A DNA stretch of 64,000 bases from Rhodococcus sp. 06-235-1A (lineage in GTDB: Bacteria; Actinomycetota; Actinomycetes; Mycobacteriales; Mycobacteriaceae): assembly GCF_002258785.1 (NCBI RefSeq), contig NZ_NOYI01000009.1, forward strand, positions 1-64,000. The letters run 5' to 3'. Below, in pieces: positions 8,818-15,773 of the stretch. A program made the position numbers and the translations under genes. The first letter of the stretch is position 1, and each line of letters opens with the position of its first letter. Below the pieces are notes generated by a model. The model saw nothing but the letters and a program-made list of their open reading frames with translations. It was not told where the DNA came from and did not search any database.

Positions 8818-8867
8818 GCGTGAATGGACCATCGCATACGTCTGAGCGATGCAATGGTCCATCCACC
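8818..8867. repeat. 50-bp palindromic intergenic element, copy 1
   Basis: Arms ATGGACCATCGCAT (8824-8837) and ATGCAATGGTCCAT (8849-8862) pair with one mismatch. The central core GCATACGTCT is shared with copy 2. It lies in the gap between two convergent genes, so it may also serve as a bidirectional terminator or mRNA-end hairpin. Confidence 0.65.
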
Positions 8868-8892
8868 CGGGCCGACCCGGGCCGGCCACACT

Positions 8893-8942
8893 GCGTCAAT
8901 GGCACTTTGCATACGTCTCGGCGGTGCAGTGGTCCATTGACG
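8893..8942. repeat. 50-bp palindromic intergenic element, copy 2
   Basis: Diverged second copy of the element at 8818-8867. The outer arms GCGTCAATGG and CCATTGACGC pair perfectly, and the core GCATACGTCT is identical to copy 1. Tandem placement at one convergent junction suggests a mobile or amplified repeat family rather than a simple terminator. Confidence 0.65.
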
Positions 8943-8953
8943 CGGACGCCGGG

Positions 8954-9769
8954 CTACGCCGCGACGGGCTCCTGGCGAACAGGTCGCACCGCGCGATCGG
9001 TGAGGAACGCGAATCCCAATCCCAGGGCCAGCCACAGCGTTGCCTGGGTGGCAAGTGACGACAGTCGGAATTCCCACAGCAGGGTTGCCGGGAAGTCCGA
9101 GCCCACCTCGTTCACACCGGGCAGCAGCGCGTAGCCGATGCCGATGATCACCAGGAACGCCACGATCGATGCGCCGACGCGGGCTGCCACCGAATGCTGC
9201 GACGCCACGATCTTCGCCACGTAAATTCCGGCTCCGACGGCCAGCAGACCCAGAATCACCGACGCCAACCACAGCCACGTGCGCTGGGTGATGGTCTCCG
9301 GATCTCCGACGGCAGGCGGATTGGCCGGGTACTTGAAGAACGGCACCGCTTCGATGGCCAACCACCCGGCACCGGCCCCGACGAGCGCGAGGATCGAGCC
9401 CGACAGGGAGCTGAAGCGTCGGGCATAGTGCAGTGCCGATGCGAAGATCGCGCCGAGTGCCAGGCCTGCGAGTCCGGTGGCGAGGAACAGTCCGACGCGT
9501 TGTCCGTCGCGACTGACGAGCGCCTCTTCGCCGTGCGAGTGCGCGGCAGGCGCGGCCTCGGTGTGATCGCTGCCGGAGTGCTGAGCTTCCTCGCCGGCAC
9601 CGGCTGCCTCTTCGATGGCGATGGCCGAATCGACGTGCGGCTCACCGACGACGAAGGCAACGGCTCCGGCGAGCAGGCCGGCGACGAGTCCGGCGAGCAG
9701 ACCTCGCACCAGCAGTTGAACGAATGTGCCCTGAAGCGTCGGGCGATGTGTGGTGTCGGTCAGTGGCAT
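8954..9769 (-). CDS. cbtA: CbtA-type cobalt transporter subunit
   Basis: 271 residues with about five to six transmembrane helices (GLLAGLVAGLLAGAVAFVVG first). A long loop after TM1 holds many Glu and His residues (...HSGSDHTEAAPAAHSHGEE), a likely metal-binding region. The rest has FFKYPANPPAVGDPETITQRT, a hallmark of the CbtA family. CbtA and CbtB together form a predicted cobalt uptake system tied to B12 synthesis. The gene overlaps the end of cbtB by 10 nt, so the two are translationally coupled, and both lie downstream of a cobalamin riboswitch. Confidence 0.92.
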   Translation of the reverse strand: MPLTDTTHRPTLQGTFVQLLVRGLLAGLVAGLLAGAVAFVVGEPHVDSAIAIEEAAGAGEEAQHSGSDHTEAAPAAHSHGEEALVSRDGQRVGLFLATGLAGLALGAIFASALHYARRFSSLSGSILALVGAGAGWLAIEAVPFFKYPANPPAVGDPETITQRTWLWLASVILGLLAVGAGIYVAKIVASQHSVAARVGASIVAFLVIIGIGYALLPGVNEVGSDFPATLLWEFRLSSLATQATLWLALGLGFAFLTDRAVRPVRQEPVAA

Positions 9770-9954
9770 GGCAGACCCAGCAGGTGGCGGCCGTCGTGCA
9801 TCAGTTCGTGCATGTACATGCCACTGCGGGAGATCGCGCCCTGATCGAAACCGACGAGATAGAGCACGACGAGAGCGAGCAGGATCGTTGCGGCGACGAT
9901 GACGGCAAGGGCAGCCGACTCCGTCGTATTACTGGGTGCGTGAATGATTGCCAT
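9760..9954 (-). CDS. cbtB: CbtB-type cobalt transporter small subunit
   Basis: 64 residues: a single transmembrane helix (LAVIVAATILLALVVLYLVG) and a short C-terminus ending MYMHELMHDGRHLLGLPCH, whose His and Cys match the metal-binding tail of the CbtB family. The start at 9954 has AGGAGG 5 nt upstream; the longer open frame runs only into the riboswitch. It is the first gene of the cbtBA operon. Confidence 0.92.
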   Translation of the reverse strand: MAIIHAPSNTTESAALAVIVAATILLALVVLYLVGFDQGAISRSGMYMHELMHDGRHLLGLPCH

Positions 9955-10010
9955 GGTGTCCTCCTGGGATATGCGTCCCGTAGTCCCTTCCGAAAAGAAG
10001 AGACGGCCAT

Positions 10011-10113
10011 GCGATGTACGAGTTTTCTGGCTCTCGACTTCGGACATGTGCCCGACGTCGATCACAGTGGCGCAACCGTTCCGGATTCTCACCGGATTAC
10101 CTGCATACATCGC
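10011..10113 (-). ncRNA. Cobalamin riboswitch controlling cbtBA
   Basis: Read on the minus strand, the closing stem pairs GCGATGTA (from 10113) with TACATCGC (to 10011). Inside are the conserved core AATCCGGTGAGAATCCGG, then GCGCCACTGTGAT, and a B12-box variant AGCCAGAAAAC. The end is about 56 nt before the cbtB start. Cobalamin binding should switch off cbtBA. At 103 nt it is a compact member of the class. Motif order and spacing are read directly; ligand response is family knowledge. Confidence 0.92.
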
Positions 10114-10126
10114 GTCCAACCTGCGA

Positions 10127-10192
10127 ACTGTGGCACCGAACGCGACGCTGTGTCAATCGCTGTCCTGACCTCCCGCAGCTCGGTGCCACAGT
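10127..10192. repeat. Inverted repeat with 13-bp arms
   Basis: ACTGTGGCACCGA at 10127-10139 is the exact reverse complement of TCGGTGCCACAGT at 10180-10192, with a 40-nt loop. It lies upstream of the riboswitch and abuts the 22-bp tandem repeat. It may be another palindromic intergenic element. Confidence 0.6.
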
Positions 10193-10298
10193 GACACGGG
10201 TGTCTGCGCCACAGCGACACGGTGTCTGCGCCACAATCACACGGTGTCTGCGCCACAATCACACGGTGTCTGCGCCACAATGACACGGTGTCTGCGCC
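10192..10298. repeat. 22-bp tandem palindromic repeat, about 4.7 copies
   Basis: Near-identical 22-bp units follow one another without spacers. Each carries the near-palindrome GACACGGTGTC followed by TGCGCCACAAT; the two middle copies are identical. The array ends exactly at the GTG start of the next rightward gene and starts behind the leftward cbt promoter region. It completes the 345-bp gene-free stretch from 9955 to 10299 together with the riboswitch. It could be a multi-site operator or a slippage repeat. Confidence 0.8.
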
Positions 10299-10299
10299 C

Positions 10300-10854
10300 G
10301 TGATCCGACTGATGCTGGTGAGCCACGCCAGAACCGCCGCGATGCGCACCGGCCGGTTTCCCGGCGACGAACCACTCGACGACGCGGGGCATCGCGATCT
10401 CGCCGCGGTCACCGATCTTCCGCGCGTCGACTGCATCCTGTCCGGCCCGGAAATCCGGTCGATCTCCACGGCGAGCATCTTCGGATCGGACATCTCGGTC
10501 GAGCCCGCGTTGGCCGACATCGACTACGGCCGGTGGTCCGGTCTCGAGATGACCGATCTGCCCGATGCCGACGCGATGGCCTGGCTGAGCGATCCGGCGT
10601 TCGTTCCGCCGGGCGGCGAGTCTCTGGACTCGCTGTTCTCGCGCGTGGAGACGTGGCTGAGTACGGTCGGTTCGATGCCCGGGCGCACGCTGGCGGTGAC
10701 TTCACCCGCTGTCGTGCGGGCCGTGGTGGTGCTGTTGTTGGGAGCTCCGATTCGCTCGTTCTGGCGGGTCGACGTTTCCCCACTCACGCGCACATCGGTC
10801 AGCCGCCGAGGCGGCGCGTGGACGATCGGTTCGGTGGCCGAGAAGTCGATCTGA
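10300..10854 (+). CDS. Histidine-phosphatase-fold protein with degenerate active site
   Basis: 184 residues starting at GTG 10300, directly after the tandem repeat. No ribosome site is visible, so translation may be leaderless. The fold resembles phosphoglycerate mutase/CobC proteins, but the family RHG box reads LMLVSHART (Arg and Gly replaced). The second catalytic His, usually in a SHGG-type motif, falls in TSPAVVRAV, where it is replaced. The first His is kept. It sits next to cbtBA, and members of this fold include the alpha-ribazole phosphatase of B12 synthesis, so a cobalt/B12-linked role is a reasonable but unproven inference. Confidence 0.75.
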   Translation: MIRLMLVSHARTAAMRTGRFPGDEPLDDAGHRDLAAVTDLPRVDCILSGPEIRSISTASIFGSDISVEPALADIDYGRWSGLEMTDLPDADAMAWLSDPAFVPPGGESLDSLFSRVETWLSTVGSMPGRTLAVTSPAVVRAVVVLLLGAPIRSFWRVDVSPLTRTSVSRRGGAWTIGSVAEKSI

Positions 10855-10942
10855 ACTTTTCTCGCGTCGAGGGGAACCGAACCGCGGACGGCGGCGTCCT
10901 ACCTACCGACAGCGGAAGTTCTTCGATCCAGGAGCGTGCCTC

Positions 10943-11254
10943 ATGACCGTCATCAAGGTGGATCCGGCGGCGCTGCAGCTCGCTGCCTCGGAACTGGATG
11001 CGGTCGCCGCTCGCTTGCAGGCAGCTGTCACTGCGACAGCAATCCCGGTGCGGCCACTACCGCCGGGCACCGACGAGGTCTCACTGCTCACCGAACGATT
11101 CTTCGGCACGGCCGCCGATACCTTCGGACCCGCTGCAACACAGGGTATTTCGGAGTTGCACCGGGCAGCCGAGGAGTTGCGGAAGCAGGCCGCCGACTAC
11201 GTGGCCACCGACGACGACACGGCCGGTGGCCTGCCCGGCCTGCCTGGCATCTGA
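10943..11254 (+). CDS. PE-family-like type VII secretion substrate
   Basis: 103 residues, two predicted helices in a hairpin. MTVIKVDPAAL occupies the position of the mycobacterial V.PE.L motif, DEVS (residues 44-47) matches the conserved DEVS of PE proteins, and YVATD (86-90) fits the YxxxD/E secretion signal. Length matches a bare PE domain. AGGAG lies 9 nt before ATG 10943. It is followed by a PPE-like gene and an EspG-like chaperone gene, the canonical arrangement for an ESX-secreted heterodimer. No ESX membrane component is in this window, so secretion must use one encoded elsewhere. Confidence 0.85.
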   Translation: MTVIKVDPAALQLAASELDAVAARLQAAVTATAIPVRPLPPGTDEVSLLTERFFGTAADTFGPAATQGISELHRAAEELRKQAADYVATDDDTAGGLPGLPGI

Positions 11255-11315
11255 CGCACCGAACTCGACCGCACCACAAGAAAATTCAGGGCTCGAACAT
11301 CATGGGGGCTAGAGG

Positions 11316-12506
11316 ATGACGCTCGGAGTGACAGGTGTGGTGTGGCTGCCACGCACGGCAACGGGAAATTCGACGCGATTGCTCGGGCCGGGCCCGGTGC
11401 CGTTGCACGTCGCCGGCGGCGCGTGGGGTTCGGTTGCCGCGGCGTTCACCGAGGCGTCGGCGAGCATCGCCGCCATCACCGCCGCGCTGACCGCCGGCTG
11501 GGAGGGCGAGTCGGCGCTACTCGCTCAGGCTGCGCTCGGCCGGTTCGCGACCTGGACCGCGGCCACCGCAGTCAAGGCGGCGGCGCTCTCGGTCGAAGCC
11601 CCGGCTGCCGGCACCTCGTACGGAGTCGCGCTGGCGACCATGCCCTCGCTCGTCGAGATCGGAGCCGTGCAGGCCGCCAAGGTCACCGCCGCCTCGACGG
11701 GTGGCGTGCTGAACGGCAGCTACGAGGCAGCCGAGGTGGCCGACCGATTGCTCGATATCCGCGCCGCCATGGTGATGGAGGGTTTCGAACTGGTCTCCTC
11801 GCACCGCATCGTCAAGACCACGTTCGATCATCCGCCCGCTATCGTCTCCGATTCCGGCAGCGGCCTCGGCAAATTCGCCAACGGCGCACTGATGACATCC
11901 CCGGTACAGGCCGCGATGGGCGGCTTGATGGCCGCGACCCAGAACCCCGGTGTGGCCGCGGCCGCAGGCCAGATCGGCAGCGCTGCCACGTCCATCGCCG
12001 GCACCGGCGTGTCCACCGTGGCCACTGCCGCATCGAACCTCGGGTCGACGGCGCTGTCCGGAACCGGCGGACACGGCTTCGCGCCCGGTGGTTCGACATC
12101 TCCTGCCGTCGGTCCGGCGTCCACCCGTCCGGTGTCGTTCGGGTCGGGTGCGGGGGCGAGCGGCGGGCTCGGCGGTCTCAGCGGTGTCGGCATGCCGGGT
12201 TCGGCATTGGGTTCTGCGGGCGGGTCGACGCTGGCCGGCACAGGCCAGAGCAGTCCCACCACCGCATTCGGCGCATCCGCCGGGACCGATGGTGGACTCG
12301 CTCAGCGTGGAACGGGCGCGGCGGGCGCTCCCGCCTCGGGCACGCGAGGGCAGGACGAGGACGACGAACACGAGACCCCCGACTACCTCAAGCAGTTCGA
12401 GCACTTCGCGGACGGTCGCACCGTCGCACCGTCCGTCATCGGCGCTGATCCTGTGTTGCCCGACACCACCCTTCCTGCGTCCGCTACCAACAGGAACGGC
12501 CGTTGA
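11316..12506 (+). CDS. PPE-family-like type VII secretion substrate
   Basis: 396 residues. The N-terminal ~180 residues are all-helical and PPE-like: GPGPVPLHVAGGAWGSVAAAF corresponds to the family's first helix region, and WEG at 62-64 is the WxG motif of the second. The Pro-Pro-Glu signature itself is not kept (the region reads LGVTGVVWLPRTA). The remainder is Gly/Ala/Ser/Thr-rich low complexity, ending in an acidic stretch (GQDEDDEHETPDYLKQFEHF). It should pair with the preceding PE-like protein and be recognised by the EspG-like protein encoded next, whose TTG start overlaps its stop. Confidence 0.82.
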   Translation: MTLGVTGVVWLPRTATGNSTRLLGPGPVPLHVAGGAWGSVAAAFTEASASIAAITAALTAGWEGESALLAQAALGRFATWTAATAVKAAALSVEAPAAGTSYGVALATMPSLVEIGAVQAAKVTAASTGGVLNGSYEAAEVADRLLDIRAAMVMEGFELVSSHRIVKTTFDHPPAIVSDSGSGLGKFANGALMTSPVQAAMGGLMAATQNPGVAAAAGQIGSAATSIAGTGVSTVATAASNLGSTALSGTGGHGFAPGGSTSPAVGPASTRPVSFGSGAGASGGLGGLSGVGMPGSALGSAGGSTLAGTGQSSPTTAFGASAGTDGGLAQRGTGAAGAPASGTRGQDEDDEHETPDYLKQFEHFADGRTVAPSVIGADPVLPDTTLPASATNRNGR

Positions 12507-13330
12507 TCGACTTGGGAACCGTGCCGGTGGGCCACACACTTCCGAACGCCACCCTCGGTGTCGACGAGATGGACTTCCTGGTCGACGAGCTGGCGATATC
12601 CGAACTGCCTGTGGTCCTCCACGTGTTCCCGCGCTTCGACGACGCCACTGCCCACGATGGTGCCCTCGGACGTGGCCGCAGTGCACTGGGCACCGCCGGT
12701 CTGCTGATCAGCGGGCGTGTCCACGAGGATCTTCAGCAGTGGCTGCGGGTCCTCGAACAACCGCACTGGTACGTCTCGGCCCGCGTGTTCGAGGTCGACA
12801 ACGACGTGCCCGGTCCTACCACCAGGATCTGCGTCGCGTCCGACGACCGGATCACGGTGTCGGCAGTGCGGCGAGACGACGTCATCACCATTCGGGTGGT
12901 CCACGGCGACCCGGCCCGAGACCTGGTTTCGACGATCGGCCCGGCCGCGCCGTTCCACCCGGGCGGCGTCAACGCACCCACCGACCTGCTGGCCGAAGCC
13001 CTCGATGCGGCACCGAGCGATGTCGGAGCAACCGCGGCTCGCCTACGCCGTATCGGAACACCGGCCGACCGCGCCGAGGCCCTCGCGTCGGCGATGGCCA
13101 CCTGCGCAGGCAGAACCGAAATCACGGCCGTGGCGCGCAGACACGGCACGCGGCACGTGGCCGGACGGCCCGTCGGCCTGTTCGACACCCGAGCCGGACG
13201 CATCGTTGCCACCTCGACCCTCGCGGCCGACGGCACGTCCTGGACCTCGATGACCGGCGCAACCGACCGTAAGGTGACGGCGGCCCTGACCGAACTGATC
13301 GCGTCGGCGCAGGGCCTGCTCGCTAGCTGA
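12503..13330 (+). CDS. EspG-family ESX secretion chaperone
   Basis: 275 residues, the usual EspG size. The N-terminus (LGVDEMDFLVDELAISELP) and the central block RGRSALGTAGLLISGRVHEDL with repeated beta strands fit the EspG fold. The family binds the tip of the PPE partner in the cytosol and directs the PE-PPE dimer to its ESX system. The start is TTG 12503 inside a 4-nt overlap with the PPE stop; a GTG slightly downstream (12520s) is an alternative. The 3' end overlaps the convergent phosphoglycerate-mutase gene by 8 bp. Confidence 0.8.
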   Translation: MIDLGTVPVGHTLPNATLGVDEMDFLVDELAISELPVVLHVFPRFDDATAHDGALGRGRSALGTAGLLISGRVHEDLQQWLRVLEQPHWYVSARVFEVDNDVPGPTTRICVASDDRITVSAVRRDDVITIRVVHGDPARDLVSTIGPAAPFHPGGVNAPTDLLAEALDAAPSDVGATAARLRRIGTPADRAEALASAMATCAGRTEITAVARRHGTRHVAGRPVGLFDTRAGRIVATSTLAADGTSWTSMTGATDRKVTAALTELIASAQGLLAS

Positions 13331-13988
13331 TCGGATTGTCGGCCTTTTCGCTGCCCTTGCCCTCGAACGGCGGCAGGAATGTGCCCCACCTCGCGCAGGC
13401 CCAACCCCCGTCGGGCAGCGGAAGCAACTCGACGGTGTGGGTGTTGTCGAGGTGGTTGTCGGCCGCGAACGTACCGTCGACGCTGGCCAGTACTGCCGAC
13501 ACCAATCTGATTGCAGCACCGTGGCTCACGACGACGACGTCGCCCGCTGTGTCATCGCCCAGGTATTGCGCACGGAGAGCGTCGAGCACCGGGACGTAGC
13601 GCTCCAGGACCGAGTGTCCGCTGTCGCCTCCGGGCACGGTCGCCGCCAGATCTCCGGCGTGCCAGCGACTGAATATCTCGGTGAACTCGCGGTGCGCATC
13701 CGGATCGTCGCGGTCCTCCAGATCTCCCGCGAACGTCTCCTGAATTCCCTCGGCCACCACCAGGGGAACACCGGTTGCGCGCTCGATGTAACCGGCAGTC
13801 TGCTTGGCGCGCAACGCAACCGAGGACACCAGGACTGCGGGCGGGTGTCCCACCCAGGTCTGCGCATACGCCTCGGCCTGCTGGTGGCCCAGTTCGGTCA
13901 GCTCGGCACCGGGTGGCGCAGTATCGAGCACCTTCGCGACGTTGGCTGTCGTCTGGCCGTGTCGCACGAGGATCAACTTGCCCATCAC
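13323..13988 (-). CDS. Histidine phosphatase / phosphoglycerate mutase family (Rv3837c-like)
   Basis: 221 residues with an intact active site: LVRHGQTTAN (phospho-His), LRAKQTAGYIE, Glu in QETFAGDLEDRDD and the second His in VVVVSHGAAIRLV. The family removes or transfers phosphate from small molecules; the exact substrate is not evident. It overlaps the end of pheA by 4 nt and is translated with it, the arrangement seen in Mycobacterium (Rv3837c next to pheA). Contrast the degenerate paralogue at 10300. Confidence 0.92.
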   Translation of the reverse strand: MMGKLILVRHGQTTANVAKVLDTAPPGAELTELGHQQAEAYAQTWVGHPPAVLVSSVALRAKQTAGYIERATGVPLVVAEGIQETFAGDLEDRDDPDAHREFTEIFSRWHAGDLAATVPGGDSGHSVLERYVPVLDALRAQYLGDDTAGDVVVVSHGAAIRLVSAVLASVDGTFAADNHLDNTHTVELLPLPDGGWACARWGTFLPPFEGKGSEKADNPIS

Positions 13989-14917
13989 AGATTACCGCGT
14001 CCGGTGCGAATATCGCTGAGCCACTGCACGTGTTCGTCGATCGGCGGCGGCACCGATCCGCCCGTTCCTGTCGCGATGGGCCACGACCCGAGGAAGCGGA
14101 GTGGCATCTTGCGATGAAATGCCGTCATCGCCTCGGCCACCAGCGGGTCGTCGATGTGGCCCGCGCAATCGATGAAGAATCTGTAGGTACCGAATTGTGA
14201 ACGGGTAGGCCGCGATTCGATGAAGGTCAGGTCGATGTTGCGAATCCCGAACTCGGCCAACGCCGCAGGCAGGGTACCGGGATCGTTCGGCGGTTCGAGC
14301 ACCACAGCAGTGCGGTCCGCACCGGTGCGAGGGGCCACCGCCCGCGGCGGCGTCACCAGCACGAAACGGGTCCGGGCACCGTCCACGTCGATGATGCCGT
14401 CGGCCAACGTCGGCAGAGACAGTCGCTCACCGGCCAACCGGGTCGATACCGCCGCGTCCACAATTCCGGCGGCAACATCCTCTGCCGCACCGGCATTCGA
14501 CGACGCCGACTGCACCGCCGCGCCGGGCATGGCGGCCTGCAACCACTGTCGCACCTGATTGAGAGCGATGGGGTAAGCGCTGATCGTGCGGGCCGAGTCG
14601 AGGGTGACACCGGGACCACCGAGGATGGTGAACGCAACCTCGATCTCCGTCTCGGCAACGATCTGCAACCGGCGACCCTCGGACAACGCGTCGAGAGTCG
14701 GTGGAACCGCCCCCTCGATGGAGCTCTCGATGGGGACCACAGCGGCATCGGCAGCGCCCGAGCGCACGGCCTCGAGCGCGGCGGGCGGGCTCGAAGCCGA
14801 CACCCTCTCCACGGCACCGTCGAGCCCGACGGCGGCGATGGTTCCGAGCTTTTCGAACTGCGCCAGCGCCATCTCGGTGAACGTTCCCGATGGGCCGAAA
14901 TAAGCGATGCGAGGCAC
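13985..14917 (-). CDS. pheA: Prephenate dehydratase
   Basis: 310 residues. The PDT domain (1-185) begins IAYFGPSGTFTEMAL and carries VVPIESSIEGAV. An ACT-type regulatory domain follows (GIRNIDLTFIESRPTRSQFGTYRFFIDCAGH), with the ESRP motif that binds phenylalanine. It converts prephenate to phenylpyruvate in phenylalanine synthesis and is expected to be feedback-inhibited. It lies third from the 5' end side of a leftward run: unknown gene at 14928, pheA, mutase-like gene. No chorismate mutase domain is fused, as in mycobacteria. Confidence 0.96.
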   Translation of the reverse strand: MPRIAYFGPSGTFTEMALAQFEKLGTIAAVGLDGAVERVSASSPPAALEAVRSGAADAAVVPIESSIEGAVPPTLDALSEGRRLQIVAETEIEVAFTILGGPGVTLDSARTISAYPIALNQVRQWLQAAMPGAAVQSASSNAGAAEDVAAGIVDAAVSTRLAGERLSLPTLADGIIDVDGARTRFVLVTPPRAVAPRTGADRTAVVLEPPNDPGTLPAALAEFGIRNIDLTFIESRPTRSQFGTYRFFIDCAGHIDDPLVAEAMTAFHRKMPLRFLGSWPIATGTGGSVPPPIDEHVQWLSDIRTGRGNL

Positions 14918-14927
14918 GCCCTGAAGG

Positions 14928-15650
14928 CTACGTTGCCGCGCCCGACTCGGCGATCAAACCGACCTCGACGAGCCGGGCGCGAGCAGTGACGGCGTCGGCG
15001 ATCTCGATCCCGAGCAGCACCTCGCGCACCGCCTCGGCGGCCTCGGGAATCAGTGCCCTCAGAGCGGCAACGTTCGGGTGAGCCAGTGCGGCTGCGATGT
15101 CGTCCCCACGCAGTGACGCCACCGTCGCCGCGAGGATCGAGAGCACCTCGTCGCCGTCGTCGGCACGGGCGACAAGACCGACATCGGCGTGCGAGACGAC
15201 AGCGAGCACGTCGGCGATGCGGCGCGGGGTGTCGGCGACGCCGATGCCCGGGGTCCGATGAGCGAAGACGACGGCCTCTGCCGTCTCGGCCACATCGATG
15301 GCGTCGAACACCGGGAAGACGACCAGGGGTGAGGGCAGCCGCAGCGCGAGCGCGTCGGCGAGATGTGCGGCGGAGGCATCCACATGGAACCGGACGGCCT
15401 CGTAGCCGCACGTGCGACCCGCTCGAAGCTCGTCGGGGTCGATGTCGAGGTGCACCACGACGCGTCCGAGATCGTCCGATTCAGCGGTGCCGAGCAGGCT
15501 CGATGCCCGGACGACGGGCGGGCCGTACTCGGCTCCACGCGGGGCTGCGGCCAGTGATGGGGCGTCGGCACACACCGGCTGCAGCAGTCCGTGGACGAGC
15601 GCGTTCGGGTCGGGTCGGTGTGGCACACCGAGGGTCAACGGAATCGGCAC
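14928..15650 (-). CDS. Uncharacterised protein upstream of pheA
   Basis: About 240 residues, cytoplasmic, no membrane segment or signal. It begins VPIPLTLGVPHRPDPNA and has alternating strand/helix character (RVVVHLDIDPDEL, SPLVVFPVFDAIDVAETAEAVVFAHRT), ending in a helical Ala/Val/Glu-rich half. I do not recognise the family. GTG 15650 is directly preceded by GAGGAG with no spacing, so the true start may be the in-frame TTG or GTG a few codons later. Its stop is 10 bp before pheA, so it is probably co-transcribed with pheA. It is divergent from the DUF2470 gene and might share the iron-controlled intergenic region. Confidence 0.7.
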   Translation of the reverse strand: MPIPLTLGVPHRPDPNALVHGLLQPVCADAPSLAAAPRGAEYGPPVVRASSLLGTAESDDLGRVVVHLDIDPDELRAGRTCGYEAVRFHVDASAAHLADALALRLPSPLVVFPVFDAIDVAETAEAVVFAHRTPGIGVADTPRRIADVLAVVSHADVGLVARADDGDEVLSILAATVASLRGDDIAAALAHPNVAALRALIPEAAEAVREVLLGIEIADAVTARARLVEVGLIAESGAAT

Positions 15651-15697
15651 CTCCTCACGGTAGTCCCGCGATGGTCTTGCGATCCTCGCCACACCGG

Positions 15698-15737
15698 TAT
15701 AACTTAGGGACACATTACTTAGGTATGCCTCACCTAC
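15698..15737 (+). promoter_or_regulatory. Promoter with tandem IdeR/DtxR-type iron boxes
   Basis: A -10-like TATAAC (15698-15703) is followed immediately by two overlapping box-like sequences: TTAGG-led at 15704-15722 (11 of 19 matches by eye) and TTAGGTATGCCTCACCTAC at 15719-15737 (14 of 19 matches to the IdeR consensus). Placement on and after the -10 predicts iron-dependent repression of the DUF2470 gene. From memory, the mycobacterial homologue Rv3839 is an IdeR target. Confidence 0.7.
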
Positions 15738-15773
15738 TGGACAACACCTGTACCGAACGCATCGGAGGAGCCC

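Noticed and set aside
10192-10298. Possible CRISPR array
   Set aside because: The units are 22 bp with no spacers and no cas genes nearby.
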